6,176 nucleotides of DNA from Bacillota bacterium (lineage in GTDB: Bacteria > Bacillota > Clostridia > Lachnospirales > Cellulosilyticaceae), in assembly GCA_023415525.1 (NCBI GenBank), contig JAEZKI010000411.1, positions 1-6,176 on the forward strand, read 5' to 3'. Position numbers and translations under genes: made by a program. The first letter of the stretch is position 1. The number at the start of each line of letters is the position of its first letter. This document shows, piece by piece, positions 1 to 5,704 of this stretch. The notes below the pieces were generated by a model. It worked only from the letters and a program-made list of their open reading frames with translations, was not told the DNA's origin and made no database searches.

Positions 1-574
1 GTGGAGTAGAGTCAATCCCTACGTGGGAGTGTGGATTGAAATTATCCAATCGTTTTGTCTTTCGGCATAGGAGTAGAAGTCACTCCCTACGTGGGAGTGT
101 GGATTGAAATAAATGTATAGCCGGATGGGTTTCCGTATACATCCGTCACTCCCTACGTGGGAGTGTGGATTGAAATTTACACCCCCATAAGTCTAAAAGC
201 TGTGTTACTGCGTCACTCCCTACGTGGGAGTGTGGATTGAAATAAGAAAACTCTTCTCAAGAAGGCAGAGAGGATTTGTCACTCCCTACGTGGGAGTGTG
301 GATTGAAATCCTTAAGGTTAAGCTCTGCTTGTGAAATTGCTGATGTCACTCCCTACGTGGGAGTGTGGATTGAAATCATTGTGTATCCATAGCTATTCAT
401 AATTGTAGTTAGTCACTCCCTACGTGGGAGTGTGGATTGAAATAACTTTTGCATCATCGAGTAATTGTAGTTTCGAGGTCACTCCCTACGTGGGAGTGTG
501 GATTGAAATTTAAAGTTAAAGTTACTAATGTATCGTTTTTTTGTCACTCCCTACGTGGGAGTGTGGATTGAAAT
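1..574 (+). CRISPR. Type I-C CRISPR array, partial: 9 repeats, 8 full spacers
   Basis: Nine 32-base direct repeats start at 11, 79, 145, 212, 278, 345, 412, 478 and 543. They are separated by eight unique spacers of 33-36 bases, and bases 1-10 are the end of another spacer or upstream sequence. Each repeat starts GTCA, carries a 7-bp hairpin (CACTCCC, loop TACGT, GGGAGTG) and ends in TGGATTGAAAT. The hairpin and the ATTGAAAT end are typical of type I-C arrays, where Cas5d cuts the precursor and leaves this end as the 5' tag of the guide RNA. By that rule the array is read left to right, its leader and the cas genes lie left of the window, and the oldest spacers are at the right. Repeats 2-9 are identical. 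The repeat at 11-42 has C to A at its fifth base, which breaks one stem pair. No cas gene is present here, so whether the array is active cannot be judged. Confidence 0.97.
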
Positions 575-644
575 CAACAGAACATGCAACCAAAAATTGT
601 AATATTATTGCCATGGTCAAATACGTTACCAGAAAAGTGCATAA

Positions 645-679
645 AACCAATAAAATAAATAGCCGCCAGAGCTGGCGGC
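645..679 (-). terminator. Probable intrinsic terminator of the DUF134-NifX gene
   Basis: Bases 662-669 (GCCGCCAG) are the perfect reverse complement of 672-679 (CTGGCGGC), a very GC-rich hairpin in AT-rich DNA. Read on the minus strand, the stem is followed by a U-rich stretch (TATTTATTTTATT, 661 down to 649), while on the plus strand no T run follows. It lies about 100 bases past the stop of the minus-strand gene at 778 and would keep its transcription out of the CRISPR array. The rest of 575-777 shows no gene and no further repeat copy. The U tract is interrupted, so termination may be incomplete. Confidence 0.6.
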
Positions 680-777
680 ATTGATTATAGGTAAAACTCA
701 TGACTTACCACTTACGTATAGTCCAATGCAGGACACAATTATAAGGAGGGCCTATTCTAAAATGAGAAGCGTATAAA

Positions 778-1551
778 TTAGTGACAGCTATGATCACATT
801 CCTTGTGTTCATGACAAGAATCATGGTCGTGGTCGTGGTCGTGGTGATGGGTACATTGTGTATTAGGATTATAGGATAGATGGCCCTCTAGAAAAGCTGC
901 TACTTGCTCGTCAGCATTTCCTATGGCACCTGGGAAAATCTCAATACCACATTCTGTAAGGGCATTTTTAGCACCCCCACCAATGCCACCACAAATGAGT
1001 AAAGAAATTTGGTGTTCTTTTAAAAGGCCTGCTAATGCACCATGACCGCTTCCATTACTGGATAGAAGATGAGACTCTACAATTTTTCCATTTTCTACAG
1101 TATAAATTTTAAACATTTCAGTATGACCAAAGTGTTGAAAAACCTCTCCGTTTTCATAAGTTACTGCTATTTTCATGTTATTCTCTCCTTTCAAAGGGTG
1201 AGTTCCAGTTACGATACAGGAGTTGTGAGAAAAGCCACAAGCAGGTGTATGACAGAGCTCATAATGACCACCAATAAGTTGTAAAGGAAGTCCTTCTACT
1301 AAGAACCGAGCTATTTTTTTTCGTGCATCCATATAGATGGATTGGGCAGTTCCACGGCTTACTCCCATGTGTTTGGCACATTCTTCTTGTGTTAAACCCA
1401 TGTAGTCAATAAGACGTATTGTCTCATACTCCTCCAAATGGAGAGCTATTTTCCCTATATCAGAGCAGCTAATAGGAGTAGCATGAGGAGCTGTAAAATA
1501 GCTGTATTTAGGTAGACGACATACTTTGCGGCATTTACTAGGTCTTGGCAT
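778..1551 (-). CDS. DUF134 helix-turn-helix protein fused to a NifX/NifB-like domain, His-rich tail
   Basis: The 257-residue protein has three parts. Residues 1-100 match the DUF134/UPF0251 family: the opening MPRPSKCRKVCRLP, then a sigma-region-4-like helix-turn-helix around 53-81 (LTQEECAKHMGVSRGTAQSI), suggesting DNA binding. Residues 100-125 are a Cys-containing linker. Residues 126-225 match the dinitrogenase iron-molybdenum cofactor domain (NifX/NifB C-terminal type), with FGHTEMF, GSGHGALAGLL and ICGGIGGGAKNAL. Such stand-alone domains occur widely outside nitrogen fixers and are thought to bind metal or Fe-S clusters. Residues 233-257 form a His/Asp/Cys tail that probably binds metal. 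A metal- or cluster-responsive regulator is a reasonable inference, not shown here. The start at 1551 has GAAAGGA about eight bases upstream and fits the family N-terminus. No Mrp-type ATPase or nif gene, frequent companions of this domain, is in the window. Confidence 0.9.
   Translation of the reverse strand: MPRPSKCRKVCRLPKYSYFTAPHATPISCSDIGKIALHLEEYETIRLIDYMGLTQEECAKHMGVSRGTAQSIYMDARKKIARFLVEGLPLQLIGGHYELCHTPACGFSHNSCIVTGTHPLKGENNMKIAVTYENGEVFQHFGHTEMFKIYTVENGKIVESHLLSSNGSGHGALAGLLKEHQISLLICGGIGGGAKNALTECGIEIFPGAIGNADEQVAAFLEGHLSYNPNTQCTHHHDHDHDHDSCHEHKECDHSCH
823..846 (-). repeat. Hexanucleotide repeat encoding the His-Asp tail
   Basis: The plus strand reads about four tandem units of GTGGTC (ATGGTC, GTGGTC, GTGGTC, GTGGTG). 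On the coding strand they give alternating Asp and His codons and produce the HDHDHD stretch near the end of the protein. A 6-base unit keeps the frame when copies are gained or lost, so slippage would change only the number of potential metal ligands. Confidence 0.85.
1174..1192 (-). promoter_or_regulatory. Internal ribosome binding site and in-frame ATG at the domain junction
   Basis: On the minus strand GAAAGGAGAG (1192-1183) precedes an in-frame ATG (1176-1174), with eight bases between the AAGGAG core and the ATG. This Met is residue 126 of the fusion and is exactly where NifX-like domain proteins normally start (MKIAVTYENG). Initiation here would make a separate 132-residue NifX-like protein with the His-rich tail. 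The site is stronger than most chance matches inside a coding region, but use of it is an inference. Confidence 0.6.
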
Positions 1552-1573
1552 AGAGATTCCTTTCGCTATTATT

Positions 1574-1622
1574 GGTATATGTTAATAATAAGTATATACC
1601 CGATATTTGCATATGTCAATAA
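1574..1622 (-). promoter_or_regulatory. Candidate operator repeats around the DUF134-NifX promoter
   Basis: Two kinds of repeat overlap the promoter. ATATGTTAATAA (1577-1588) and ATATGTCAATAA (1611-1622) match at 11 of 12 bases and lie 34 bases apart, one over the start point and one over the -35 box. An inverted repeat GGTATAT (1574-1580) and ATATACC (1594-1600) covers part of the -10 box. Either could bind a repressor, possibly the encoded helix-turn-helix protein itself. AT-rich sequence makes such matches less surprising, so this is a candidate only. Confidence 0.4.
1591..1619 (-). promoter_or_regulatory. Sigma-A promoter of the DUF134-NifX gene
   Basis: Read on the minus strand, a perfect -35 box TTGACA (1619-1614) is followed by exactly 17 bases and a near-perfect -10 box TATACT (1596-1591). 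Transcription would start near 1584, about 33 bases before the ATG at 1551. This is the best promoter match in the window and implies strong basal transcription unless repressed. Confidence 0.85.
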
Positions 1623-1667
1623 CTGGTTGATAAAAAAACATGTTTGTTCATATTTTGTTTACAAATT

Positions 1668-1700
1668 AGTACTAAAAAGTACAAAAAGTACTGCTATGCT
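1668..1700 (+). promoter_or_regulatory. Extended -10 promoter with three AGTAC repeats upstream
   Basis: TGCTATGCT at 1692-1700 is an extended -10 element (TG, one base, then TATGCT) that would start transcription near 1707. There is no good -35 box at the right distance. Instead AGTAC occurs three times, at 1668, 1678 and 1687, spaced 10 and 9 bases, about one DNA turn each. The first and third copies are full AGTACT palindromes. The pattern suggests binding by an activator or repressor on one face of the helix. An alternative -10, TATAGA at 1700-1705, is possible. Confidence 0.5.
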
Positions 1701-1706
1701 ATAGAT

Positions 1707-1932
1707 GAACGGAAATTTAATCGCGTTAAGCGATTAGTAAGGAATATTTTTGTTACTTTAATCCCCTAAACCCCGAATTAAAAGGATGTATAGAATTTAC
1801 TCAATTAAATTCTCAACTCCCCTAAATACATCTTTGATAATTTTAAAGTAACAAAGATAGCTCCTAATAGCAAACCCTTACAAAACTCTATTTTAGACAC
1901 CCTATTTTCCCCAAATAGGGTGTCCTTTTTTT
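1707..1932 (+). ncRNA. Predicted small structured RNA, family not recognised
   Basis: The roughly 225-base stretch has no convincing reading frame, begins after an extended -10 promoter and ends at a strong terminator. It folds well by hand. A 5' hairpin forms from 1718-1724 with 1730-1736 (loop GTTAA). A long stem pairs 1749-1761 with 1843-1855 without a break and extends four more pairs to 1745/1859. Inside it, 1776-1780 pairs with 1838-1842, 1782-1791 with 1826-1835 (one G-U), and an apical hairpin pairs 1792-1798 with 1807-1813. Two bulges remain, 1762-1775 on the 5' side and 1814-1825 on the 3' side. Both are C-rich and TCCCCTAAA begins in each (1762-1770 and 1818-1826, the last A of the second copy pairing). 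The rod shape, size and UCCCCU bulge recall 6S RNA, but the second bulge is not opposite the first as in a 6S bubble. A C-rich small RNA that pairs with ribosome binding sites fits at least as well. It could also be a leader of the downstream operon, though the terminator argues against that. Confidence 0.6.
1896..1932 (+). terminator. Strong intrinsic terminator of the predicted small RNA
   Basis: GACACCCTATTT (1896-1907) and AAATAGGGTGTC (1913-1924) form a perfect 12-bp stem with loop TCCCC, followed by C and seven T residues (1926-1932). There is no coding region just upstream on the plus strand, so it ends a non-coding transcript. The loop exposes yet another CCCC motif. I see no upstream segment that would compete with the stem as an antiterminator. 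Confidence 0.9.
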
Positions 1933-1982
1933 ATGTTTAGCTTTACAAAATCTTTATGGAAATATTTTAAAATGGTTTGAAA

Positions 1983-2011
1983 TTGTATATTAAAGGGAAT
2001 ATTTATATGAT
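1983..2011 (+). promoter_or_regulatory. Likely promoter of the ytvI-fumarase-sppA operon
   Basis: A good -10 box TATGAT (2006-2011) has a weak -35 box TTGTAT (1983-1988) 17 bases upstream. A second pairing, TTGAAA (1977-1982) with TATTTA (2000-2005), also has 17-base spacing. Either lies after the small RNA terminator, so the operon would be transcribed independently, with a short leader of about 25-30 bases before the ATG at 2044. Confidence 0.5.
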
Positions 2012-2043
2012 ATATTAGAAATAAGTTAGGGGGAGGATATGCC

Positions 2044-3144
2044 ATGCAGAAATTAGAAGAGTGGTATATGAAGGTAGGGAAAAAATGGCTTTATATTTTT
2101 TTAGGACTATTATTGATCTATTTCTTTTTTAAGTTCAAGATACTAGGGTATATTGCTCCTTTTGTAGTAGCTTATTTTTTTGCAATGCTTTTAAATCCTT
2201 TTGTGACTTGGCTAAATAAGAATATGAAGATTCACCGTGGAATAGGGACTATTTTTAGTATGCTCACTATATTAAGTGGCGTATTAGCCCTTATTTCAAT
2301 GATTTTCAAACAACTTTGGCATCAAACCATAGATTTTGCAAAGTCATTCCCAGAACTTAGCAGTCATTTTCTTCAGGCCATTAGTAAGCTTCAAGAAGAA
2401 TGGGAACCCCTATTGCAGATGACACCTGCAACAAAAGCTTTTACCAATCTAGATACAGCTATTGAAAAGTTACTGGGCGGCATAGGTTCTTTTTTTACAG
2501 CAGCTATTCCGGGTGCATATAGTGTAGTGAGCAAAGTCCCAGATATTATTATATTTATTATCTTTATGCTTATTGCTACCTTCTTTATAACAAAAGATTA
2601 TCTCTCCATTAAAGCATTTATTAAGGCACAACTTTCAGACACAGTTACTGCCAAATTTGTTATTATGCAAAAGGGTCTCCTAAATGCAGTAGGAGGATAT
2701 ATTCGGACACAACTTATATTGATGAGTATTACTTTTAGTATTTGTTTGATTGGATTATTTGTATTAGGAATAGAGTATTCATTACTTTTAGCTATTATTA
2801 TAGCTGTGTTGGATGCTTTACCTGTATTTGGAAGTGGCACTATACTGATTCCTTGGGCAATTTATAACCTAGTAGTAGGAAATTTTATGATAGCTATAGG
2901 GCTTTTATGTATCTATGGTATAATATTCATTATGAGACAAGTGATGGAGCCAAAGATCTTATCTAATCAAATAGGCGTATATGCGCTTGTTACAGTGATG
3001 GCCATGTATATAGGTTACAGGGCAGTGGGTGTTTTTGGACTTATTTTAGGGCCTATTATAGCTGTTATTGTAAAGACATTACAGGCAATAGGAGTTATCC
3101 CTCCTTTTAAGCCAATTAAAGAAGAAAAAAGCAAGGGGAAATAG
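2044..3144 (+). CDS. ytvI: AI-2E family membrane protein, probably sporulation protein YtvI
   Basis: The 366-residue protein is very hydrophobic, with membrane segments around residues 13-30, 33-55, 65-88, 163-183, 222-258, 264-300 and 311-345 and a soluble, helical stretch near 90-160. This is the layout of the AI-2E transporter/permease family (PF01594). The C-terminal part (LDALPVFGSGTILIPWAIY near 255-273, then RQVMEPKILSNQIG near 298-311) resembles the YtvI branch, named as a sporulation integral membrane protein, whose transported substrate is not established. The ATG at 2044 is preceded by a strong AGGGGGAGG (2028-2036) at seven bases. It is the first gene of the operon, and fumarase alpha starts one base after its stop, so translation is probably coupled. 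The AI-2E family call is firm; the YtvI assignment is from remembered motifs and less sure. Confidence 0.85.
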   Translation: MQKLEEWYMKVGKKWLYIFLGLLLIYFFFKFKILGYIAPFVVAYFFAMLLNPFVTWLNKNMKIHRGIGTIFSMLTILSGVLALISMIFKQLWHQTIDFAKSFPELSSHFLQAISKLQEEWEPLLQMTPATKAFTNLDTAIEKLLGGIGSFFTAAIPGAYSVVSKVPDIIIFIIFMLIATFFITKDYLSIKAFIKAQLSDTVTAKFVIMQKGLLNAVGGYIRTQLILMSITFSICLIGLFVLGIEYSLLLAIIIAVLDALPVFGSGTILIPWAIYNLVVGNFMIAIGLLCIYGIIFIMRQVMEPKILSNQIGVYALVTVMAMYIGYRAVGVFGLILGPIIAVIVKTLQAIGVIPPFKPIKEEKSKGK

Positions 3145-3145
3145 G

Positions 3146-3988
3146 ATGAAGACAATACAAGTAGAAACTATTATTAATGCAGTAAAGGAGCTATGTATAA
3201 AGGCCAATTATGATTTGCCAGAGGATATTTACAAGGAGCTAAAGGAAGGAATAGGCAAGGAAGAAAGTCCAGTAGGAAAGGATATTCTAAAAGATATTTG
3301 CTATAATGCAGATATTGCTAAAGAAGAGCAGGTACCTATTTGCCAAGATACAGGGACAGCTGTTGTGTTTATAAAATTAGGGCAGGAGGTTCGTATAGAA
3401 GGTGGGCTTTTAAGTGAAGCAATCCATGAAGGGGTAAGGCAAGGCTACAAAGAGGGTTATCTCAGAAAGTCTATTGTACAAAATCCGCTTTATAGAGTAA
3501 ATACGAAGGACAATACACCAGCAGTTATTCACTATGATATTGTACAAGGTGATCAGTTAGAGATTCTTATAGCACCTAAGGGTGGCGGTAGTGAGAACAT
3601 GAGCAAGGTTTATATGTTAACACCTTCTCAAGGGGTAGAGGGTGTAAAAAAAGCGGTCTTAGAGACGGTTACTTTGGCAGGTCCTAATGCGTGTCTTCCA
3701 ATCGTAGTGGGTATTGGTATAGGGGGAAACTTTGAAAAGTCTACCTATTTAGCTAAAAAAGCTCTAACCCGAGATATAGGAAGCTCCAATCCTGATGAAC
3801 GTATGGCAAAATTGGAGGAAGAGCTACTAGAAGAGATTAACAAGTTGGGAATTGGCCCCCAAGGGTTAGGAGGGGTAGTAACGGCATTAGCTGTACACAT
3901 CGAGGACTACCCATGTCATATTGCATCTATGCCCCTGGCCATTAATATAGGGTGCCATGTAAATAGACATAAAAGCGTTATATTATAG
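3146..3988 (+). CDS. Class I fumarate hydratase, alpha subunit
   Basis: The 280-residue protein is the N-terminal-type half of a two-subunit, iron-sulfur fumarase that interconverts fumarate and malate in the cytoplasm. The three expected ligands of the [4Fe-4S] cluster are visible: Cys66 in PICQDTGTAV, Cys183 in GPNACLPIVVGIGIGG and Cys270 in NIGCHVNRH. The family motif KGGGSENMS is at 145-153. Length is normal for the family. Class I enzymes are oxygen-labile, fitting an anaerobe. The ATG at 3146 has AAGGGGA six bases upstream and sits one base after the ytvI-like stop. The beta subunit follows after nine bases. L-tartrate dehydratase (TtdAB) has the same architecture and cannot be excluded by sequence alone, but no tartrate gene is nearby and fumarase is the commoner role. 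Confidence 0.93.
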   Translation: MKTIQVETIINAVKELCIKANYDLPEDIYKELKEGIGKEESPVGKDILKDICYNADIAKEEQVPICQDTGTAVVFIKLGQEVRIEGGLLSEAIHEGVRQGYKEGYLRKSIVQNPLYRVNTKDNTPAVIHYDIVQGDQLEILIAPKGGGSENMSKVYMLTPSQGVEGVKKAVLETVTLAGPNACLPIVVGIGIGGNFEKSTYLAKKALTRDIGSSNPDERMAKLEEELLEEINKLGIGPQGLGGVVTALAVHIEDYPCHIASMPLAINIGCHVNRHKSVIL

Positions 3989-3997
3989 GGGGACAAT

Positions 3998-4549
3998 ATG
4001 AATAAACATATAAATGTACCAATGACCAAAGAAACTGCTAGAAGTTTAGTAGCAGGAGAAAAACTATTACTTAATGGTATTATCTATACTGCCAGAGATG
4101 CAGCACATAAGAGAATAATAGAGGATTATAAAGAAGGAAAACCTTTTCCCATGGACCTTGAGAATGTGGCTATTTATTATGCAGGACCAGCACCCAATAG
4201 ACCTGGGCAGGTTATAGGAAGCTGTGGGCCTACTACAAGTGGACGTATGGATGCCTATGCACCTCAGTTTATGAAGTGGGGAGAAACAGTAATGATTGGT
4301 AAGGGCCTTCGTAATCAGACAGTTATTGAAACAATGAAGGAACAAGGGGCTGTTTATTTAACTGCTATTGGTGGAGCAGGAGCGCTTCTTGCCAAATGTG
4401 TTAAGAAGATGGAATGTATAGCTTTTGAAGATTTAGGTGCAGAAGCAATTTATAAACTTACGGTTGAAGACTTTCCAGTGATTGTGACTATTGATAGCCA
4501 AGGTAATAATTTATATGAAACAGGTAAAGTTGCTTATCAAAAAAAATAG
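3998..4549 (+). CDS. Class I fumarate hydratase, beta subunit
   Basis: The 183-residue protein matches the C-terminal-type domain of class I fumarases and completes the enzyme encoded just upstream. Visible family motifs are TARDAAHKR (31-39), YAGPAPNRPG (61-70), GSCGPTTSGRMD (74-85), GKG (101-103) and AIGGAGALLAKCV (123-135), which contribute to substrate binding and the subunit interface. Its length is usual for a separate beta subunit. The ribosome binding site AGGGGGA (3987-3993) overlaps the alpha stop codon, so the two subunits are likely made in matched amounts. The gene ends in a run of eight A residues just before its stop. As with alpha, tartrate dehydratase beta (TtdB) is the alternative. 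Confidence 0.93.
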   Translation: MNKHINVPMTKETARSLVAGEKLLLNGIIYTARDAAHKRIIEDYKEGKPFPMDLENVAIYYAGPAPNRPGQVIGSCGPTTSGRMDAYAPQFMKWGETVMIGKGLRNQTVIETMKEQGAVYLTAIGGAGALLAKCVKKMECIAFEDLGAEAIYKLTVEDFPVIVTIDSQGNNLYETGKVAYQKK

Positions 4550-4580
4550 GAGAGCAAGGGCTTTCAAGAGAGGGGAAAAT

Positions 4581-5591
4581 ATGGAAGTACAGAGTAAAAA
4601 AAAGAATAAGGGGCTTCGTATTCTTGGGATTATAGCAGCGGTGATTATAGCAGTAGTTTTATGGATAAGTATTATTGTAATGATAGTCCGAAATACAATG
4701 ACTATAAATTTAGATGGCTTAACTAGCTTAAATGGAGCAACAGATGTACTGAAGGATACGCCAGTCAGTTTTGGGGAGACTATAGATGTAATTTATGTAG
4801 AGGGAGTCATAGGTGAAGAAGCATCTGCCTTTGGGGAAGTTAGTTATGACCATAACTGGACCTTGCAAAAAATTAATGACCTTATGAATGATGAATATAA
4901 TAGAGCCATTATGCTCTATGTGAATTCCCCAGGAGGAGGAGTTTATGAATCTGATGAGCTTTATCTAAAATTAAAGGAGTATAAGGAGCAAACAGGTAGA
5001 CCTGTTTATGCGTATATGGCTCAGACAGCAGCATCAGGTGGTTATTATATTTGTATGGCAGCAGATAAAATTTTTGCTAATCGTATGACGATGACAGGGT
5101 CCATAGGGGTTATTATGTCTATGTTAGATACGACGGAACTAGAGGCTAAAATTGGAATAAAAACAGAGAATATTGTATCAGGTAAAAATAAGGCTATGGG
5201 AAATCCCTTAACAGGAGAACAGAGACAAATCTTACAAACTATGATTGATGAAACATATGATATTTTTGTAGGGATCGTAGCAGAAAATAGAGCTTTGCCT
5301 ATGGAAAAAGTCATTAAATTAGCAGATGGTAGGATCTATTCCGCTTACCAAGCGCAAGAGCAAGGTTTGATTGATGAAGTAGCAGATTATGGGGCAGCAT
5401 TAGATAGTTTAAAAGCAGACTATGGACTTGAAGACTGTGGGGTAAATGATGTAGTGAGAGAGATGACATTTTGGGAAAGCTTACTTCAAACAATGAGTAA
5501 AGGTATTGTAATAAGTAATGAGTTTTCAGCTATAAGAAACTACATAGATAATAATACCAGTGGTAAACTAATGTATTATTATAAGCAATAG
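4581..5591 (+). CDS. sppA: Signal peptide peptidase SppA, membrane-anchored serine protease
   Basis: The 336-residue protein is an S49-family protease that cleaves remnant signal peptides in the membrane. A basic N-terminus (KKKNK) is followed by one membrane anchor near 11-36, and the catalytic domain lies outside. The oxyanion-side motif YVNSPGGG is at 113-120. The nucleophile is Ser152 in TAASGGYY, and Lys204 in SGKNKAMG is the likely general base. Their 52-residue spacing equals that of the Bacillus SppA Ser147/Lys199 pair. TMTGSIGVIM and GRIYSAYQAQEQGLIDE are also typical. The start at 4581 was chosen because AGAGGGGA lies four bases upstream and the protein then begins like other SppA proteins. 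A longer frame open from 4491 would overlap fumarase beta. It is the last gene of the operon, 31 bases after fumarase beta. Confidence 0.93.
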   Translation: MEVQSKKKNKGLRILGIIAAVIIAVVLWISIIVMIVRNTMTINLDGLTSLNGATDVLKDTPVSFGETIDVIYVEGVIGEEASAFGEVSYDHNWTLQKINDLMNDEYNRAIMLYVNSPGGGVYESDELYLKLKEYKEQTGRPVYAYMAQTAASGGYYICMAADKIFANRMTMTGSIGVIMSMLDTTELEAKIGIKTENIVSGKNKAMGNPLTGEQRQILQTMIDETYDIFVGIVAENRALPMEKVIKLADGRIYSAYQAQEQGLIDEVADYGAALDSLKADYGLEDCGVNDVVREMTFWESLLQTMSKGIVISNEFSAIRNYIDNNTSGKLMYYYKQ

Positions 5592-5600
5592 AAGGAAGAA

Positions 5601-5659
5601 AGTGTGAATAACTCCTAAGAGTTTATAAAGGCAAAGGAGTATATTTACACTTTTTTTTT
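5601..5659 (+). terminator. Intrinsic terminator after sppA
   Basis: Bases 5601-5615 (AGTGTGAATAACTCC) pair with 5636-5651 (GGAGT, ATA, TTTACACT) in about 15 pairs, with one bulged A and one G-U. The loop is 20 bases, and nine T residues (5651-5659) follow. It begins nine bases after the sppA stop and marks the end of the four-gene operon. Confidence 0.87.
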
Positions 5660-5673
5660 ACGACAATTAAATA

Positions 5674-5704
5674 TTAATAATATTTATATTAACTTAATAA
5701 TATT
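5674..5704 (+). repeat. AT-rich direct repeat upstream of the last gene
   Basis: TTAATAATATT occurs exactly at 5674-5684 and 5694-5704, 20 bases apart (two helical turns), with the second copy running into the -35 box of the following promoter. It could be an UP-type element or a regulator site. In a stretch this AT-rich it may also be chance. Confidence 0.45.

Noticed and set aside
742..776. Plus-strand AAGGAGG followed by ATG at 762
   Set aside because: The ribosome-binding-like site is good, but the frame is only four codons (Met-Arg-Ser-Val) before a stop, and no promoter is evident.
575..777. A tenth, degenerate repeat or leader after the array
   Set aside because: No sequence resembling the repeat follows 574, and the orientation of the repeat places the leader on the other side.
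1069..1284. Open frame of 71 codons on the plus strand
   Set aside because: It lies wholly antisense to the well-supported DUF134-NifX gene, has no family features and is a shadow of it. The antisense frames at 2598-2840, 4067-4345 and 5045-5314 are rejected for the same reason.
1636..1645. Palindrome AAACATGTTT
   Set aside because: A single short palindrome in AT-rich DNA, not placed over a promoter element; too likely by chance.
1707..2043. The structured region as a riboswitch controlling the ytvI operon
   Set aside because: I could not find an antiterminator competing with the 12-bp terminator stem, no known riboswitch core is recognisable, and a separate promoter lies after the terminator. 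It is not fully excluded.
4491..4580. Upstream extension of sppA to an ATG at 4491
   Set aside because: It would overlap fumarase beta by 59 bases, lacks a ribosome binding site and adds residues absent from SppA proteins; the start at 4581 has a clear site.
4539..4580. Run of eight A residues at the end of fumarase beta as a slippage site producing a fumarase-SppA fusion
   Set aside because: A +1 shift would indeed enter the open sppA frame, but there is no stimulatory structure, sppA has its own ribosome binding site, and such a fusion makes no obvious sense.
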